Assembly (NCBI GenBank): GCA_965371325.1
Contig: CBDUXZ010000073.1
Coordinates: 1-8,244, forward strand
Length of the DNA: 8,244 bases
Origin: CBDUXZ01 sp965371325 [NCBI: uncultured bacterium]
GTDB taxonomy: Bacteria > JAUYMQ01
Reading direction: 5' to 3'
The notes beneath the pieces were generated by a model that saw only the letters and a list, made by a program, of their open reading frames with translations, was not told the origin of the DNA and searched no databases. The translations under genes and the position numbers were made by a program. The first letter of the stretch is position 1. Every line of letters begins with the position of its first letter. Below, piece by piece: positions 1 through 6,472 of the stretch.

Positions 1-403
1 ACCCCTGGCACCAGACCTCCTCGCAGCTGAGAAGTTTTTTGAGGTACCGCTTCTTCTGCTCGTCCGTCCCGGTCTGCATAATGGTCGGGCCGGCCCAGGC
101 CAGCCCGATGTAGTTCACCATGAAAGGCACGCCGGCGTGTGCCATCTCCTGATCGATCGTGCGCTGTGAGCCCGAAGGCAGGCCACGCCCGCCAAACTCA
201 TCGGGCCATTCGACCCCGAGATACCCGGCGTCATACACCTTTCGCTGCCAAGCCTGAAGGTAGTTGAACTGATCCTCCGACTCCACTTCGAGGAAGGTCT
301 GCGGTAGTTTGAAGCCGGGATCAGGCGGGCGGTTCTCTTTCAGCCAGGCGCTGACTTCCTCGCGCAGCTTTCGCTTCTCCGCCGATTCATTCTTCTCGGA
401 CAT
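1..403 (-). CDS. Acyl-CoA dehydrogenase, N-terminal part (3' end outside window)
   Basis: Probable FAD-dependent acyl-CoA dehydrogenase, which oxidises an acyl-CoA to the 2-enoyl-CoA in beta-oxidation or a related pathway. Only the first 134 residues are present. They cover the alpha-helical N-terminal domain: a charged first helix (EKRKLREEVSAWLKENRP), then the family hallmark GVEWPDEFGGRG at about 63-74, the helix with QEMAHAGVPF at about 85-94, and the segment TGTDEQKKRYL at about 111-121. The last visible residues, VWCQG, are where the flavin-contacting WCQGFSEP-type motif begins in many acyl-CoA dehydrogenases. The start ATG (403-401) has a strong GGAGGA Shine-Dalgarno 4 nt upstream (plus-strand 408-413). 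Family members are usually about 380-400 residues, so roughly two thirds is missing. Substrate chain length cannot be judged. It is divergent from the DksA-like gene. The family call is firm, the substrate unknown. Confidence 0.93.
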   Translation of the reverse strand, partial: MSEKNESAEKRKLREEVSAWLKENRPPDPGFKLPQTFLEVESEDQFNYLQAWQRKVYDAGYLGVEWPDEFGGRGLPSGSQRTIDQEMAHAGVPFMVNYIGLAWAGPTIMQTGTDEQKKRYLKKLLSCEEVWCQG

Positions 404-607
404 CGCTTCCTCCAAGCACCGTTTCTGCCCCCCTCATCCCGCAAACGGCGCCTCACGGTTGAACCATCCAGGACACTATCGCGCACCCGATTTGTAGCAG
501 ACCCTACGGTTCGGGAAAAGAGGGCTGCTTGTCGGAAGAGCCAATGCGTGACGAGACAACTGAGTGAAGTTCATTCCCTTTCCCGGTGCACATTAGAAAA
601 GCAGGCC

Positions 608-623
608 CTGACCCCGGATGTCT
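608..623 (+). repeat. Degenerate copy of the CTGACCCCGGAYGT element
   Basis: This 16-nt stretch matches 14 of 16 positions of 1387-1402, at the end of the DksA-like gene. The shared core is CTGACCCCGGA followed by YGT. The left palindrome arm (GGGGT) present in the other copy is not conserved here. It lies in non-coding DNA upstream of the sigma-54 promoter. It may be a decayed member of a dispersed short palindromic repeat family, or a coincidence of GC-rich sequence. Two copies in 8 kb is suggestive only. Confidence 0.35.
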
Positions 624-715
624 GGCGCTGCCAAAGTTGCAAGCACGCGCGTATCCATCGCAGAGTTTGCACGCCCGTCGGGGCCGACACGGGTTATTTG
701 CGGGGAAATATTGCC

Positions 716-731
716 GGGCACGCTTCTTGCT
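716..731 (+). promoter_or_regulatory. Sigma-54 (RpoN) -24/-12 promoter
   Basis: The sequence GGGCACGCTTCTTGCT matches the RpoN consensus TGGCACGNNNNTTGCW at every specified position except the first base. The invariant GG (717-718) and GC (729-730) are separated by exactly 10 bp, as required. Initiation is expected near 742, about 60 nt before the chosen ATG at 805. The gene driven would be the DksA/TraR-like protein. Its activator (an AAA+ enhancer-binding protein) is not in the window. The motif match is directly visible; activity is inferred. Confidence 0.72.
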
Positions 732-804
732 CGGTCCTTGTTTAATCAAGTGCTGCCGCCGGTGCGCGCCTCCCGTGCACGCGGAGCAGTGTGGGGTGAC
801 GGGC

Positions 805-1404
805 ATGGCGTCACGTCGGGTCAAGCGATCCAAAGGGTCGGAAGGCCACCAACGGGGGAAGAAGGCCAAGGGGAAGCAGCCCAGGTACATCCCCAACCGC
901 GATCGCTCCCTCGCTTCCAGGAATGCCCCCCGCGTGCGCTCCACGGGCACCTCCGCCAGCCGCCAGCCGCAGGAAGTATCCCTGGGGTTTCCTCCCGCCG
1001 ATGCCGAAGCCGATCACATAGGTCGAATGCCGCTGGGTCCCGACGAGGTTGAGCGACTCAGGAGCCTCCTTCATCAGCGGCACAAGACCACGCTCAATCT
1101 CCTCCGCCGTGTCACGACCGCCGAATCCGAGGTTGTCACCGCGAGGATGATCAGCCCGGAGCTTGCCGAGCGTGGGACCGACCGTGCGATGGAAATGCTC
1201 CTCATACAAGAGGAGGCGAAAGAGCTCGCCGAGATTGACGCAATTGAAGCCGCACTGAAGCGCATGCGCTCCGGATTCTACGGCATCTGCACGGCCTGCG
1301 GGGAGCGGATTTCCTACCGGCGTCTTCTCGCCCTGCCCGAAGCGACACGCTGCATCCGCTGCGAGAAGGGGCGCAACCAAAGGGGTCTGACCCCGGACGT
1401 TTAA
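805..1404 (+). CDS. DksA/TraR-family zinc-finger protein with basic N-terminal extension
   Basis: Probable RNA polymerase secondary-channel regulator of the DksA/TraR family. Residues about 77-155 form the predicted coiled coil. The C-terminal C4 zinc finger has C162-x2-C165 and C183-x2-C186 (GICTACGERIS then RCIRCEKGR), with the family's FYGICTACGE-type lead-in. At the coiled-coil tip, the DRA of the DksA DxxDxA motif is present (D126, A128) but the first acidic residue is not (R123; E122 is adjacent), so ppGpp/DksA-like action is not assured. Residues 1-74 are rich in Arg and Lys and resemble no known domain. I chose ATG 805 because GGGGTGA lies 5 nt upstream and the start follows the sigma-54 promoter. 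ATG 1027 would give a more usual 125-residue protein and remains possible. The last residues, RGLTPDV, are encoded by a palindromic repeat. Family call strong, start uncertain. Confidence 0.8.
   Translation: MASRRVKRSKGSEGHQRGKKAKGKQPRYIPNRDRSLASRNAPRVRSTGTSASRQPQEVSLGFPPADAEADHIGRMPLGPDEVERLRSLLHQRHKTTLNLLRRVTTAESEVVTARMISPELAERGTDRAMEMLLIQEEAKELAEIDAIEAALKRMRSGFYGICTACGERISYRRLLALPEATRCIRCEKGRNQRGLTPDV
1382..1394 (+). repeat. Short palindrome GGGGTC-T-GACCCC at a gene end
   Basis: A perfect 13-nt palindrome (6-nt arms, one central T) is followed by GGACGTTTAA and supplies the final codons and stop of the DksA-like gene. In RNA it could form a GGGG/CCCC stem with a 5-nt loop followed by a short T stretch, a poor terminator at best. 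It resembles REP-type extragenic palindromes, and a degenerate copy lies at 608-623. Its right arm also holds the -35 of the next gene's putative promoter. Membership in a genome-wide repeat family cannot be tested from one window. Confidence 0.5.
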
Positions 1405-1415
1405 GCTGGTAAAGT
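1387..1415 (+). promoter_or_regulatory. Putative sigma-70-type promoter of the COG3146 gene
   Basis: CTGACC (1387-1392, 4 of 6 to TTGACA) and TAAAGT (1410-1415, 4 of 6 to TATAAT) are separated by 17 bp. The predicted start of transcription is near 1422, one base before ATG 1423, so the mRNA would be leaderless. This fits the absence of a Shine-Dalgarno there. Both hexamers are imperfect; the call gains weight from the same arrangement at clpS and bioB. Confidence 0.42.
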
Positions 1416-1422
1416 CCAATGC

Positions 1423-2592
1423 ATGAGCAAGCCACTCACGGCGCGAATTGCCGGGAAGATGACCGAAGTCTCGCGGGAGGCATGGGACTCCCTCCTGAGC
1501 GATAACCCGTCTCCCTTTCTGCGTTGGGACTGGCTGAGCCTTCTCGAAGAAACCGGATGCGCCGTTCGGGCCTCGGGTTGGGTCCCTCACCACGCCCTCG
1601 TGTTCCGCCAGGAACAGCTCGTTGGCGCCTGCCCCATGTACCTGAAGCTCCACAGCATGGGAGAGTTCGTCTTCGATCACGATTGGGCGCTCTACGCTGA
1701 GCGCCTCGGCATTAACTACTACCCGAAACTCCTTATCGGCATTCCCTTCACGCCCGTGGCGGGTCCGCGGTTCCTGACGGCACAGAACGAAGACCGTCCG
1801 GCGCTTGTCTCGCTCATGGGCAAGGTGATCGCCAAACTTACCGTCGAGAACGGCATCTCCTCCGCCCATGTGAACTTCTGCCGCGAAGACGAAACGAAGG
1901 CCCTGGAGGGGATCGGGTACCTCCGTCGCGTCGACGTCCAGTTCCACTGGCAGAACCGGGGATACCGCGATTTCGAGGGCTTCCTCCAGGAGGTGCGATC
2001 CGGCAGGCGAAACAAGATCCGAAGGGAGAGGAAGGAACTCGTGCGGCAGGGGATCACGATTCGCATCATCGAGGGGAACGACGTGACGCCCGAGATCGCC
2101 GATACGCTCCACGATCTCTACGCCGCCCACGTCGACAACCTCTACTGGGGACGCCGGTACCTGACGCCGGCGCTCTTTCGGGCGCTTGCAGAGCGTATGG
2201 GCGATCATCTCCTCCCCATCCTCGCTGAACGGAACGGGAAGACCATCGCGGGCACGCTGAACCTCGTGGACGGGGATGCCCTTTACGGGCGCTATTGGGG
2301 AGCCTTCGAACAGCACCGCTTTCTGCACTTCAACGTCTGCTACTACGCTGCAATCGAGGCATGTATCGCACGGGGATTGTCACGCTTCGAGGCGGGGGCA
2401 GGCGGCGACTTCAAGCAGTTCCGGGGGCTGGATCCCGAATTCACCACAAGCATGCACTTCATTCATGATGAGCGCTTCAGGGACGCGCTTGACGCCCACC
2501 TGGCGAAGGAGAGAGGGTCAGTCCGCCAGTTTCGGGAGAAGCTCCGCGCGGATCGAAGTCAACTCAAGCGGGTTCGTCGTCGGGATAGCTGA
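1423..2592 (+). CDS. COG3146 / FemAB-like (DUF482) GNAT-fold acyltransferase
   Basis: A 389-residue protein of the COG3146 group (Pfam FemAB_like, formerly DUF482), predicted to be a cytoplasmic acyl- or aminoacyltransferase of GNAT fold. Its substrate is not established. Recognisable family blocks are FLRWDWLSLLEETG (32-45), the GEFVFDHDWA and YYPKLLIGIPFTPVAGPR region (80-116), FHWQNRGYRDFEGFL (174-188) followed by the basic stretch SGRRNKIRRERK (193-204), the WGRRYLT motif (242-248), GTLNLVDGDALYGRYWG (277-293), FLHFNVCYY (300-308) and EAGAGGDFKQFRG (323-335). Length is normal for the group. There is no signal peptide or membrane segment. No Shine-Dalgarno precedes ATG 1423; a -10-like TAAAGT ends 7 nt upstream, suggesting a leaderless message. 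The last 29 bp overlap the convergent clpA end. It may be co-transcribed with the DksA-like gene 18 bp upstream, but no functional link is evident. Confidence 0.88.
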   Translation: MSKPLTARIAGKMTEVSREAWDSLLSDNPSPFLRWDWLSLLEETGCAVRASGWVPHHALVFRQEQLVGACPMYLKLHSMGEFVFDHDWALYAERLGINYYPKLLIGIPFTPVAGPRFLTAQNEDRPALVSLMGKVIAKLTVENGISSAHVNFCREDETKALEGIGYLRRVDVQFHWQNRGYRDFEGFLQEVRSGRRNKIRRERKELVRQGITIRIIEGNDVTPEIADTLHDLYAAHVDNLYWGRRYLTPALFRALAERMGDHLLPILAERNGKTIAGTLNLVDGDALYGRYWGAFEQHRFLHFNVCYYAAIEACIARGLSRFEAGAGGDFKQFRGLDPEFTTSMHFIHDERFRDALDAHLAKERGSVRQFREKLRADRSQLKRVRRRDS

Positions 2593-4834
2593 GGGTGAGC
2601 TTGTCCTCTCCGTCGAAGTCAACGAGAACCTTTCCTCCACCTCTAAGGCGCCCGAAGAGAATCTCGTCGGCGAGAATTTGCTTGATTGAGACCTGAATGA
2701 GCCGCGCCATGGGCCGCGCGCCGAAGGTGGCATCATAGCCCTTCTCCGACAGCCAGCCGCGCGCCTCCCGCGTGACCTCCATGTCCACGCGCTTCTCGGC
2801 AAGCTGCAGATCGAGTTCCGTCAGAAACTTGTCCACGACACGCTCCACCACTTCCGGAGGGAGGGTGTTGAATTCGATGATCGCATCAAGGCGGTTTCTG
2901 AACTCGGGGCTGAACATCCTCTCTATCGCTTCCTTCCCTTTCGACAGGTCGGGCCCTGAACGGGTGAACCCCGGCGCCTGGCGGCTCATCGCCTGGGCGC
3001 CCGCGTTCGTGGTCATGATGAGAATCACATTCCTGAAGTCCGCCTTCCGCCCGTTGTTGTCGGTGAGCGTCGCGTGATCCATCACCTGAAGAAGAACGTT
3101 GAACACGTCGGGATGCGCTTTCTCGATCTCGTCGAGCAGCAGCACCGCGTAGGGATTCCGGATGATGGCGTCAGTGAGGAGTCCGCCCTGATCGAAACCC
3201 ACGTAACCCGGGGGGGCACCGATGAGGCGCGAAACAGTGTGCTTCTCCATATACTCACTCATGTCGAAGCGCTCGAAGGAAACCCCGAGGATGCGCGCAA
3301 GCTGAAGGCCGACCTCTGTCTTGCCGACTCCCGTCGGACCCGCAAAGAGAAAGCTCCCGATGGGCCGGGTGGGCGCACCCAGGCCCGAGCGGGACATTTT
3401 GATCGCCGTGGCCAGCGCCTGAATTGGCGGCTCCTGTCCGAATACAACCTGCTTGAGATCGCTCTCCAGCGTCGCAAGCGCTTCCCGGTCGGAAATAGAA
3501 ACGTTCTTCACGGGAACGCGGGCGATTTGCGAAACGATCGCCTCGATGTCCTTCGCCGTGACTACCCTCTTCTTGCGCGGCTTGGGCTGAAGCTTGATCT
3601 TGGCTCCCGCCTCATCGATGACGTCGATGGCCTTGTCGGGGAGGTGTCGATCGTTGATGTGCTTCGCGCTGAGTTCAGCAGCCGCGCGGATGGCGGACGC
3701 CGAATAGGTGACGCCATGGTGCTCCTCGTAGTGCGGTTTCAGCCCGCGAAGGATTTCGATCGCTTCACCCAGCGAGGGCTCCGATACCTCGATGCGCTGG
3801 AACCTCCGGGAGAGCGCCCTGTCGCGCTCGAAGTAGCTCTTGTAATCGTGGTAGGTGGTCGAGCCGATGCAGCGCAGATCACCCGTGGCCAGCGCGGGCT
3901 TCAGAAGCATCGCAGCGTCCATGGCGCCGCCCGTCGCCGCGCCGGCGCCGACGATCGTGTGAATCTCGTCGATGAAGAGAATCGCGCCGGGAATCTCCCG
4001 GAGCGCCTTCAGGACGGCCTTCATGCGCGATTCGAACTCTCCGCGAAACTTAGTTCCCGCGAGCAGCGCCCCCATATCGACGGCATAGATGCGGGCGTCA
4101 CGGAGCGACTCCGGAACCTCGCCCTCGGCTATCTTCCTGGCGAGCCCCTCCGCCAGTGCGGTCTTTCCAACGCCCGCATCGCCGACAAAGAGCGGATTGT
4201 TTTTCCGGCGGCGGGACAAAACGTGGATCGTCCGCTGGATTTCGGCCTGGCGTCCGACGAGGGGATCTATTTTCCCCTGCTTCGCGCGCTCGACTAGATC
4301 CGTGGTGTATGCGCCCAGGGGATCCTGCTGGCTCTCCCCCTCCCCCTCGGCATGGGAAAGGCCCATCTCGTCACCCCGCAAGGAGCCGTCGTCCTCGTCG
4401 GGTATTTTCGAGATACCGTGGGAGACGAAGTTCAGGACGTCGAGGCGGCTGATCTCCTGCTGCTCGAGAAGATAGAGCGCATGAGAACCGCCCTCGCGGA
4501 AAAGTGCCACGAGCACGTTCACCGAATCGATCTGCCGCTTCCCGGCCGACTGCACGTGGAGCGCAGCCCGATGCATGACGCGCTGGAAGGCAAGGGTCTG
4601 GGTTGGATCGTTCTCAGCACCTTCGGGGAGCTTCTCGACGGAATCCTCAAGGTAATCCTCAAGCTCCCTTCGCAGCAGATCGACATCCCCCCCGCACTGA
4701 CGAATCACCGCGCGGGCGTCCTCATCATGAAGAAGCGCGTAAAGGACGTGCTCGAGGGTCAGGTACTCGTGACGCCGTCTTTTGGCTTCGGCCACCGCCA
4801 GTCCGAGCGTCGCCTGCAGTTCGCGGCTGATCAA
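2564..4834 (-). CDS. clpA: ATP-dependent Clp protease ATP-binding subunit ClpA
   Basis: AAA+ unfoldase that threads substrates into the ClpP peptidase and receives N-degron substrates from ClpS. From the TTG start it has 756 residues (E. coli ClpA: 758). Order: Clp N domain (ISRELQ... about 1-143, two repeats), an acidic linker (about 145-175), AAA1 with Walker A GDAGVGKT (218-225) and Walker B ILFIDEIH (285-292), then AAA2 with Walker A GPTGVGKT (499-506), Walker B VLLLDEIEKAH (564-574), sensor region FRNRLD (645-650) and GARPMARLIQ near the end. TTG 4834 is preferred to GTG 4852 because a GGAGGA Shine-Dalgarno sits 4 nt before it and the product then begins like other ClpA proteins (M-[IL]-x-x-E-L). 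It overlaps the clpS stop as TTGA. Oddity: the ClpP-docking loop, IGL in E. coli, reads APGF (PGF at 621-623). The 3' end overlaps the convergent gene by 29 bp. No terminator is seen. Confidence 0.97.
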   Translation of the reverse strand: MISRELQATLGLAVAEAKRRRHEYLTLEHVLYALLHDEDARAVIRQCGGDVDLLRRELEDYLEDSVEKLPEGAENDPTQTLAFQRVMHRAALHVQSAGKRQIDSVNVLVALFREGGSHALYLLEQQEISRLDVLNFVSHGISKIPDEDDGSLRGDEMGLSHAEGEGESQQDPLGAYTTDLVERAKQGKIDPLVGRQAEIQRTIHVLSRRRKNNPLFVGDAGVGKTALAEGLARKIAEGEVPESLRDARIYAVDMGALLAGTKFRGEFESRMKAVLKALREIPGAILFIDEIHTIVGAGAATGGAMDAAMLLKPALATGDLRCIGSTTYHDYKSYFERDRALSRRFQRIEVSEPSLGEAIEILRGLKPHYEEHHGVTYSASAIRAAAELSAKHINDRHLPDKAIDVIDEAGAKIKLQPKPRKKRVVTAKDIEAIVSQIARVPVKNVSISDREALATLESDLKQVVFGQEPPIQALATAIKMSRSGLGAPTRPIGSFLFAGPTGVGKTEVGLQLARILGVSFERFDMSEYMEKHTVSRLIGAPPGYVGFDQGGLLTDAIIRNPYAVLLLDEIEKAHPDVFNVLLQVMDHATLTDNNGRKADFRNVILIMTTNAGAQAMSRQAPGFTRSGPDLSKGKEAIERMFSPEFRNRLDAIIEFNTLPPEVVERVVDKFLTELDLQLAEKRVDMEVTREARGWLSEKGYDATFGARPMARLIQVSIKQILADEILFGRLRGGGKVLVDFDGEDKLTLSYPDDEPA

Positions 4835-5157
4835 GCTTCCTCCAGCGTACACTTCAAGGGGTAGTCGTGCTCTTCAGCGAGAGCCTGGGTCTGGGCGACC
4901 TTGGTCTCCGCGATCTCATAGGTGTAAACCCCCGCAACTCCCATGCCCTTCTTATGGATGTGGAGCATGATCTGGACGGCTTCGTTGTCGGGTTTGCCGT
5001 AGACGCTCTGCAGCACCATGACGACGAACTCCATGGTGGTGAAGTCGTCGTTATGCAGGAGAACCTTGTAGAGGGGCGGCCTGGCAAGCTTTAGCCGCCG
5101 CTCGGTCACGACACCGAGATCTCCCTTCTGATCCGGGCCCTGGCGCCTGTCGCTCAT
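4831..5157 (-). CDS. clpS: ATP-dependent Clp protease adaptor ClpS
   Basis: N-end-rule adaptor: it binds N-terminal Leu, Phe, Tyr or Trp on substrates and delivers them to the ClpA N domain. The product is 108 residues (E. coli: 106). A flexible N-terminal tail of about 25 residues is followed by the core RPPLYKVLLHNDDFTTMEFV. Binding-pocket residues seen in E. coli are all present: N36, D37, D38, T40/T41, M42, M64, H68 (E. coli H66) and L101. The C-terminal PLKCTLEEA matches the family's PLxCTLE ending. A longer frame opens upstream at 5226, but MSDRRQ at 5157 fits family length. There is no Shine-Dalgarno before this ATG; a TAAAAT -10 ends 7 nt upstream, predicting a leaderless clpS-clpA mRNA. 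The bioB terminator upstream separates it from bioB transcription. Confidence 0.96.
   Translation of the reverse strand: MSDRRQGPDQKGDLGVVTERRLKLARPPLYKVLLHNDDFTTMEFVVMVLQSVYGKPDNEAVQIMLHIHKKGMGVAGVYTYEIAETKVAQTQALAEEHDYPLKCTLEEA
4838..4843 (-). promoter_or_regulatory. clpA Shine-Dalgarno inside clpS, decides a TTG start
   Basis: GGAGGA on the minus strand lies within the last codons of clpS, with 4 bases to TTG 4834-4832 (counting from GGAGG plus the following AAGC). The upstream GTG at 4852 would place this motif inside clpA codons and add six residues (VYAGGS) absent from ClpA families. Ribosomes ending clpS at TGA 4833-4831 are positioned to restart on the overlapping TTG, so the two proteins are probably translationally coupled. 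Confidence 0.8.
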
Positions 5158-5164
5158 TGCCCGA

Positions 5165-5193
5165 ATTTTAAGCTGACCTTCGCGATGCCGCAA
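5165..5193 (-). promoter_or_regulatory. Putative clpS-clpA promoter
   Basis: On the minus strand TTGCGG (5193-5188, 3 of 6 to TTGACA) and TAAAAT (5170-5165, 5 of 6 to TATAAT) are spaced by 17 bp. Transcription would begin near 5158, one base before the clpS ATG. The -10 is good and the -35 weak. The placement downstream of the bioB terminator makes a promoter here necessary. Confidence 0.58.
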
Positions 5194-5290
5194 CGGTGAA
5201 ACCCCCAAATGCCTTCTGATTCTCAATAATTAACGACCAGTCGGGCCCCCCGCTTGATGACGCTTTGCGGCAGAATCGCAACGCCGTGAT

Positions 5291-5323
5291 AAAAACGCCT
5301 CCTCGATTTCCGTTCGAGAAGGC
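5291..5323 (-). terminator. Rho-independent terminator of bioB
   Basis: On the minus strand, 34 nt after the bioB stop, GCCTTCTCGA (5323-5314) pairs with TCGAGGAGGC (5306-5297) through ten base pairs including one T-G wobble. The loop is 7 nt, and the stem is followed by G then TTTTT (5295-5291). It separates bioB from clpS, so bioB is read as a single-gene transcript. Confidence 0.85.
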
Positions 5324-5357
5324 TCTCTCCATACGTTCCAACCATGGCCGGTTCGAA

Positions 5358-6464
5358 TCAGCGCCTCACACCGCGTCCCTCCGGGTTGCGAATGGAGGGC
5401 TTCAGGATCTCGCCCTCACCATCCAGGTGAAACTCAATCAAATCCTCGTGCGACGCGTCGAAAACCCGCCCGTCGTGATCCGCGTTCCCCTCCACTTCGA
5501 AGCCCGCGTCGTGGATCATCCTGTAAGTTTCACGGATCGAATTGCCCCGCGTCGTAAGATAGCCCTCCACGAAGAGGGAGTTCGCGGGATAGAGCGCAAG
5601 GGATCCGAGTGAGCGCAAGTGCCCCTCTCTTCCGCCGGCGGCGCGAATTTCCGCCCGGGGATTTACGAAGCGGAACATGCAGAGCGCGCGCAGACAGCGC
5701 TCGGGCGTCAGGCTTCCGTCCTTCCGGACGGGATTTCCTTCGATAGGGATCAGAAAGTTTACCGGGATTGAGGGGACCGCGAGCTCGCGCAGCTTGAAGG
5801 CAACCTCCACGAGATCATCGCTCTTCTCCCCCATGCCCATGATGAGGCCGCTGCAACTGCCGATCCCGTGTCGCGCCGCGGCCTCCAGGGTTGCCACGCG
5901 CTCGGCGTACGTATGGGTGGAGCAGATGGCCGGGTAGTGCGCCTCGCCCGTGTTCAGATTGTGATTAAGCCGGTCGAGGCCCGCCTCGGCAAGCATGCGC
6001 GCCTCCTCGTCCCCGATGAGTCCGACGGAAAGGCACGTCTTGATCCCGTAGCGAGACTTGACCTCCCGGATGAGATCCGCGAGCTTGCGCGTGCGCTCAG
6101 GCGTGGGTCCGCGGCCCGAAAGCACCATGCAGTAGCGCGACGCTCCCGCCTTCCAAGCCGACTCCGCCTCGGCGAGAATTTGTTCGTCGGATTTCATGGG
6201 GTACTTGCTGATCGCGGCGGTGGAGTCTTTCGACTGCGAGCAGTAGCCGCAATCCTCCTCGCAGAGCCCGTTCTGAACGTTGTTCAGGATATGCACCATG
6301 ACCTTTCGGCCGAAGTACTTTTGACGGGGCTGGAAGGCCGCATGGAGGAGGGGGAGGAGTTCCGCGTCGTCACCGTCGATGACCCAGCGGGCCTCGGTCT
6401 CGGTCGGCGGGCGATCGGAAAGGGCCCGGCTGGCGAGCCTGTTATAGAGAATCTGGGTATCCAC
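5358..6464 (-). CDS. bioB: Biotin synthase BioB
   Basis: Radical SAM enzyme that inserts sulfur into dethiobiotin, the last step of biotin synthesis, in the cytoplasm. The 368-residue product has the radical-SAM cluster motif C68-x3-C72-x2-C75 in a CEEDCGYCSQS context. The ligands of the auxiliary [2Fe-2S] cluster are present: C112 (YCMV), C144 (KTCLS), C204 (GSCSG) and Arg about 274 in the IRAAGGRE segment (E. coli C97, C128, C188, R260). The YNHNLNT-type motif appears as NHNLNT (167-172), and NFLIPIEGNP (236-245) is the usual substrate/SAM-side block. It is somewhat longer than the E. coli enzyme (346). The start is GTG 6464-6462 with no Shine-Dalgarno: the preceding bases are pyrimidines (CTCCCTCCCC). 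A consensus promoter places the mRNA start about 2 nt before it. No other bio gene is nearby. A terminator follows at 5291-5323. Confidence 0.97.
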   Translation of the reverse strand: MDTQILYNRLASRALSDRPPTETEARWVIDGDDAELLPLLHAAFQPRQKYFGRKVMVHILNNVQNGLCEEDCGYCSQSKDSTAAISKYPMKSDEQILAEAESAWKAGASRYCMVLSGRGPTPERTRKLADLIREVKSRYGIKTCLSVGLIGDEEARMLAEAGLDRLNHNLNTGEAHYPAICSTHTYAERVATLEAAARHGIGSCSGLIMGMGEKSDDLVEVAFKLRELAVPSIPVNFLIPIEGNPVRKDGSLTPERCLRALCMFRFVNPRAEIRAAGGREGHLRSLGSLALYPANSLFVEGYLTTRGNSIRETYRMIHDAGFEVEGNADHDGRVFDASHEDLIEFHLDGEGEILKPSIRNPEGRGVRR

Positions 6465-6472
6465 GGGGAGGG

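Larger units (their letters stand above)
404..804. other. Divergent intergenic region with no gene
   Basis: About 400 bp separate the divergent acyl-CoA dehydrogenase and DksA-like genes. Open frames crossing it give low-complexity products with no recognisable domain. It contains the dehydrogenase Shine-Dalgarno (408-413), a degenerate copy of the CTGACCCCGGA element (608-623) and the sigma-54 promoter (716-731). For the leftward gene I see only a poor extended -10 candidate (minus-strand TGCTACAAA near 490-500), too weak to call. A sigma-54 promoter needs an upstream activator site, most likely within about 540-700, but I could not pick out a convincing paired operator there. Confidence 0.6.

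Noticed and set aside
586-804. Upstream extension of the DksA-like frame to ATG 586
   Set aside because: It would begin before the sigma-54 promoter and adds a Cys/Arg-rich segment without a Shine-Dalgarno or family similarity.
811-2328. 505-codon open frame on the minus strand
   Set aside because: It lies antisense to the DksA-like and COG3146 genes, shows no domain, and is a by-product of GC-rich codon use in the real genes.
3074-4297. 407-codon open frame on the plus strand
   Set aside because: It is antisense to the unmistakable clpA AAA+ domains and its product is Arg/Asp-rich with no recognisable motif.
5223-5345. 41-codon open frame on the minus strand between bioB and clpS
   Set aside because: It runs straight through the bioB terminator hairpin, has poor codon bias for this genome and no suitable ribosome binding site.
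5350-5359. GGTTCGAATC, like the T-loop of a tRNA
   Set aside because: The flanking bases cannot form the T stem, no acceptor or anticodon arms fit, and it overlaps the bioB stop codon.
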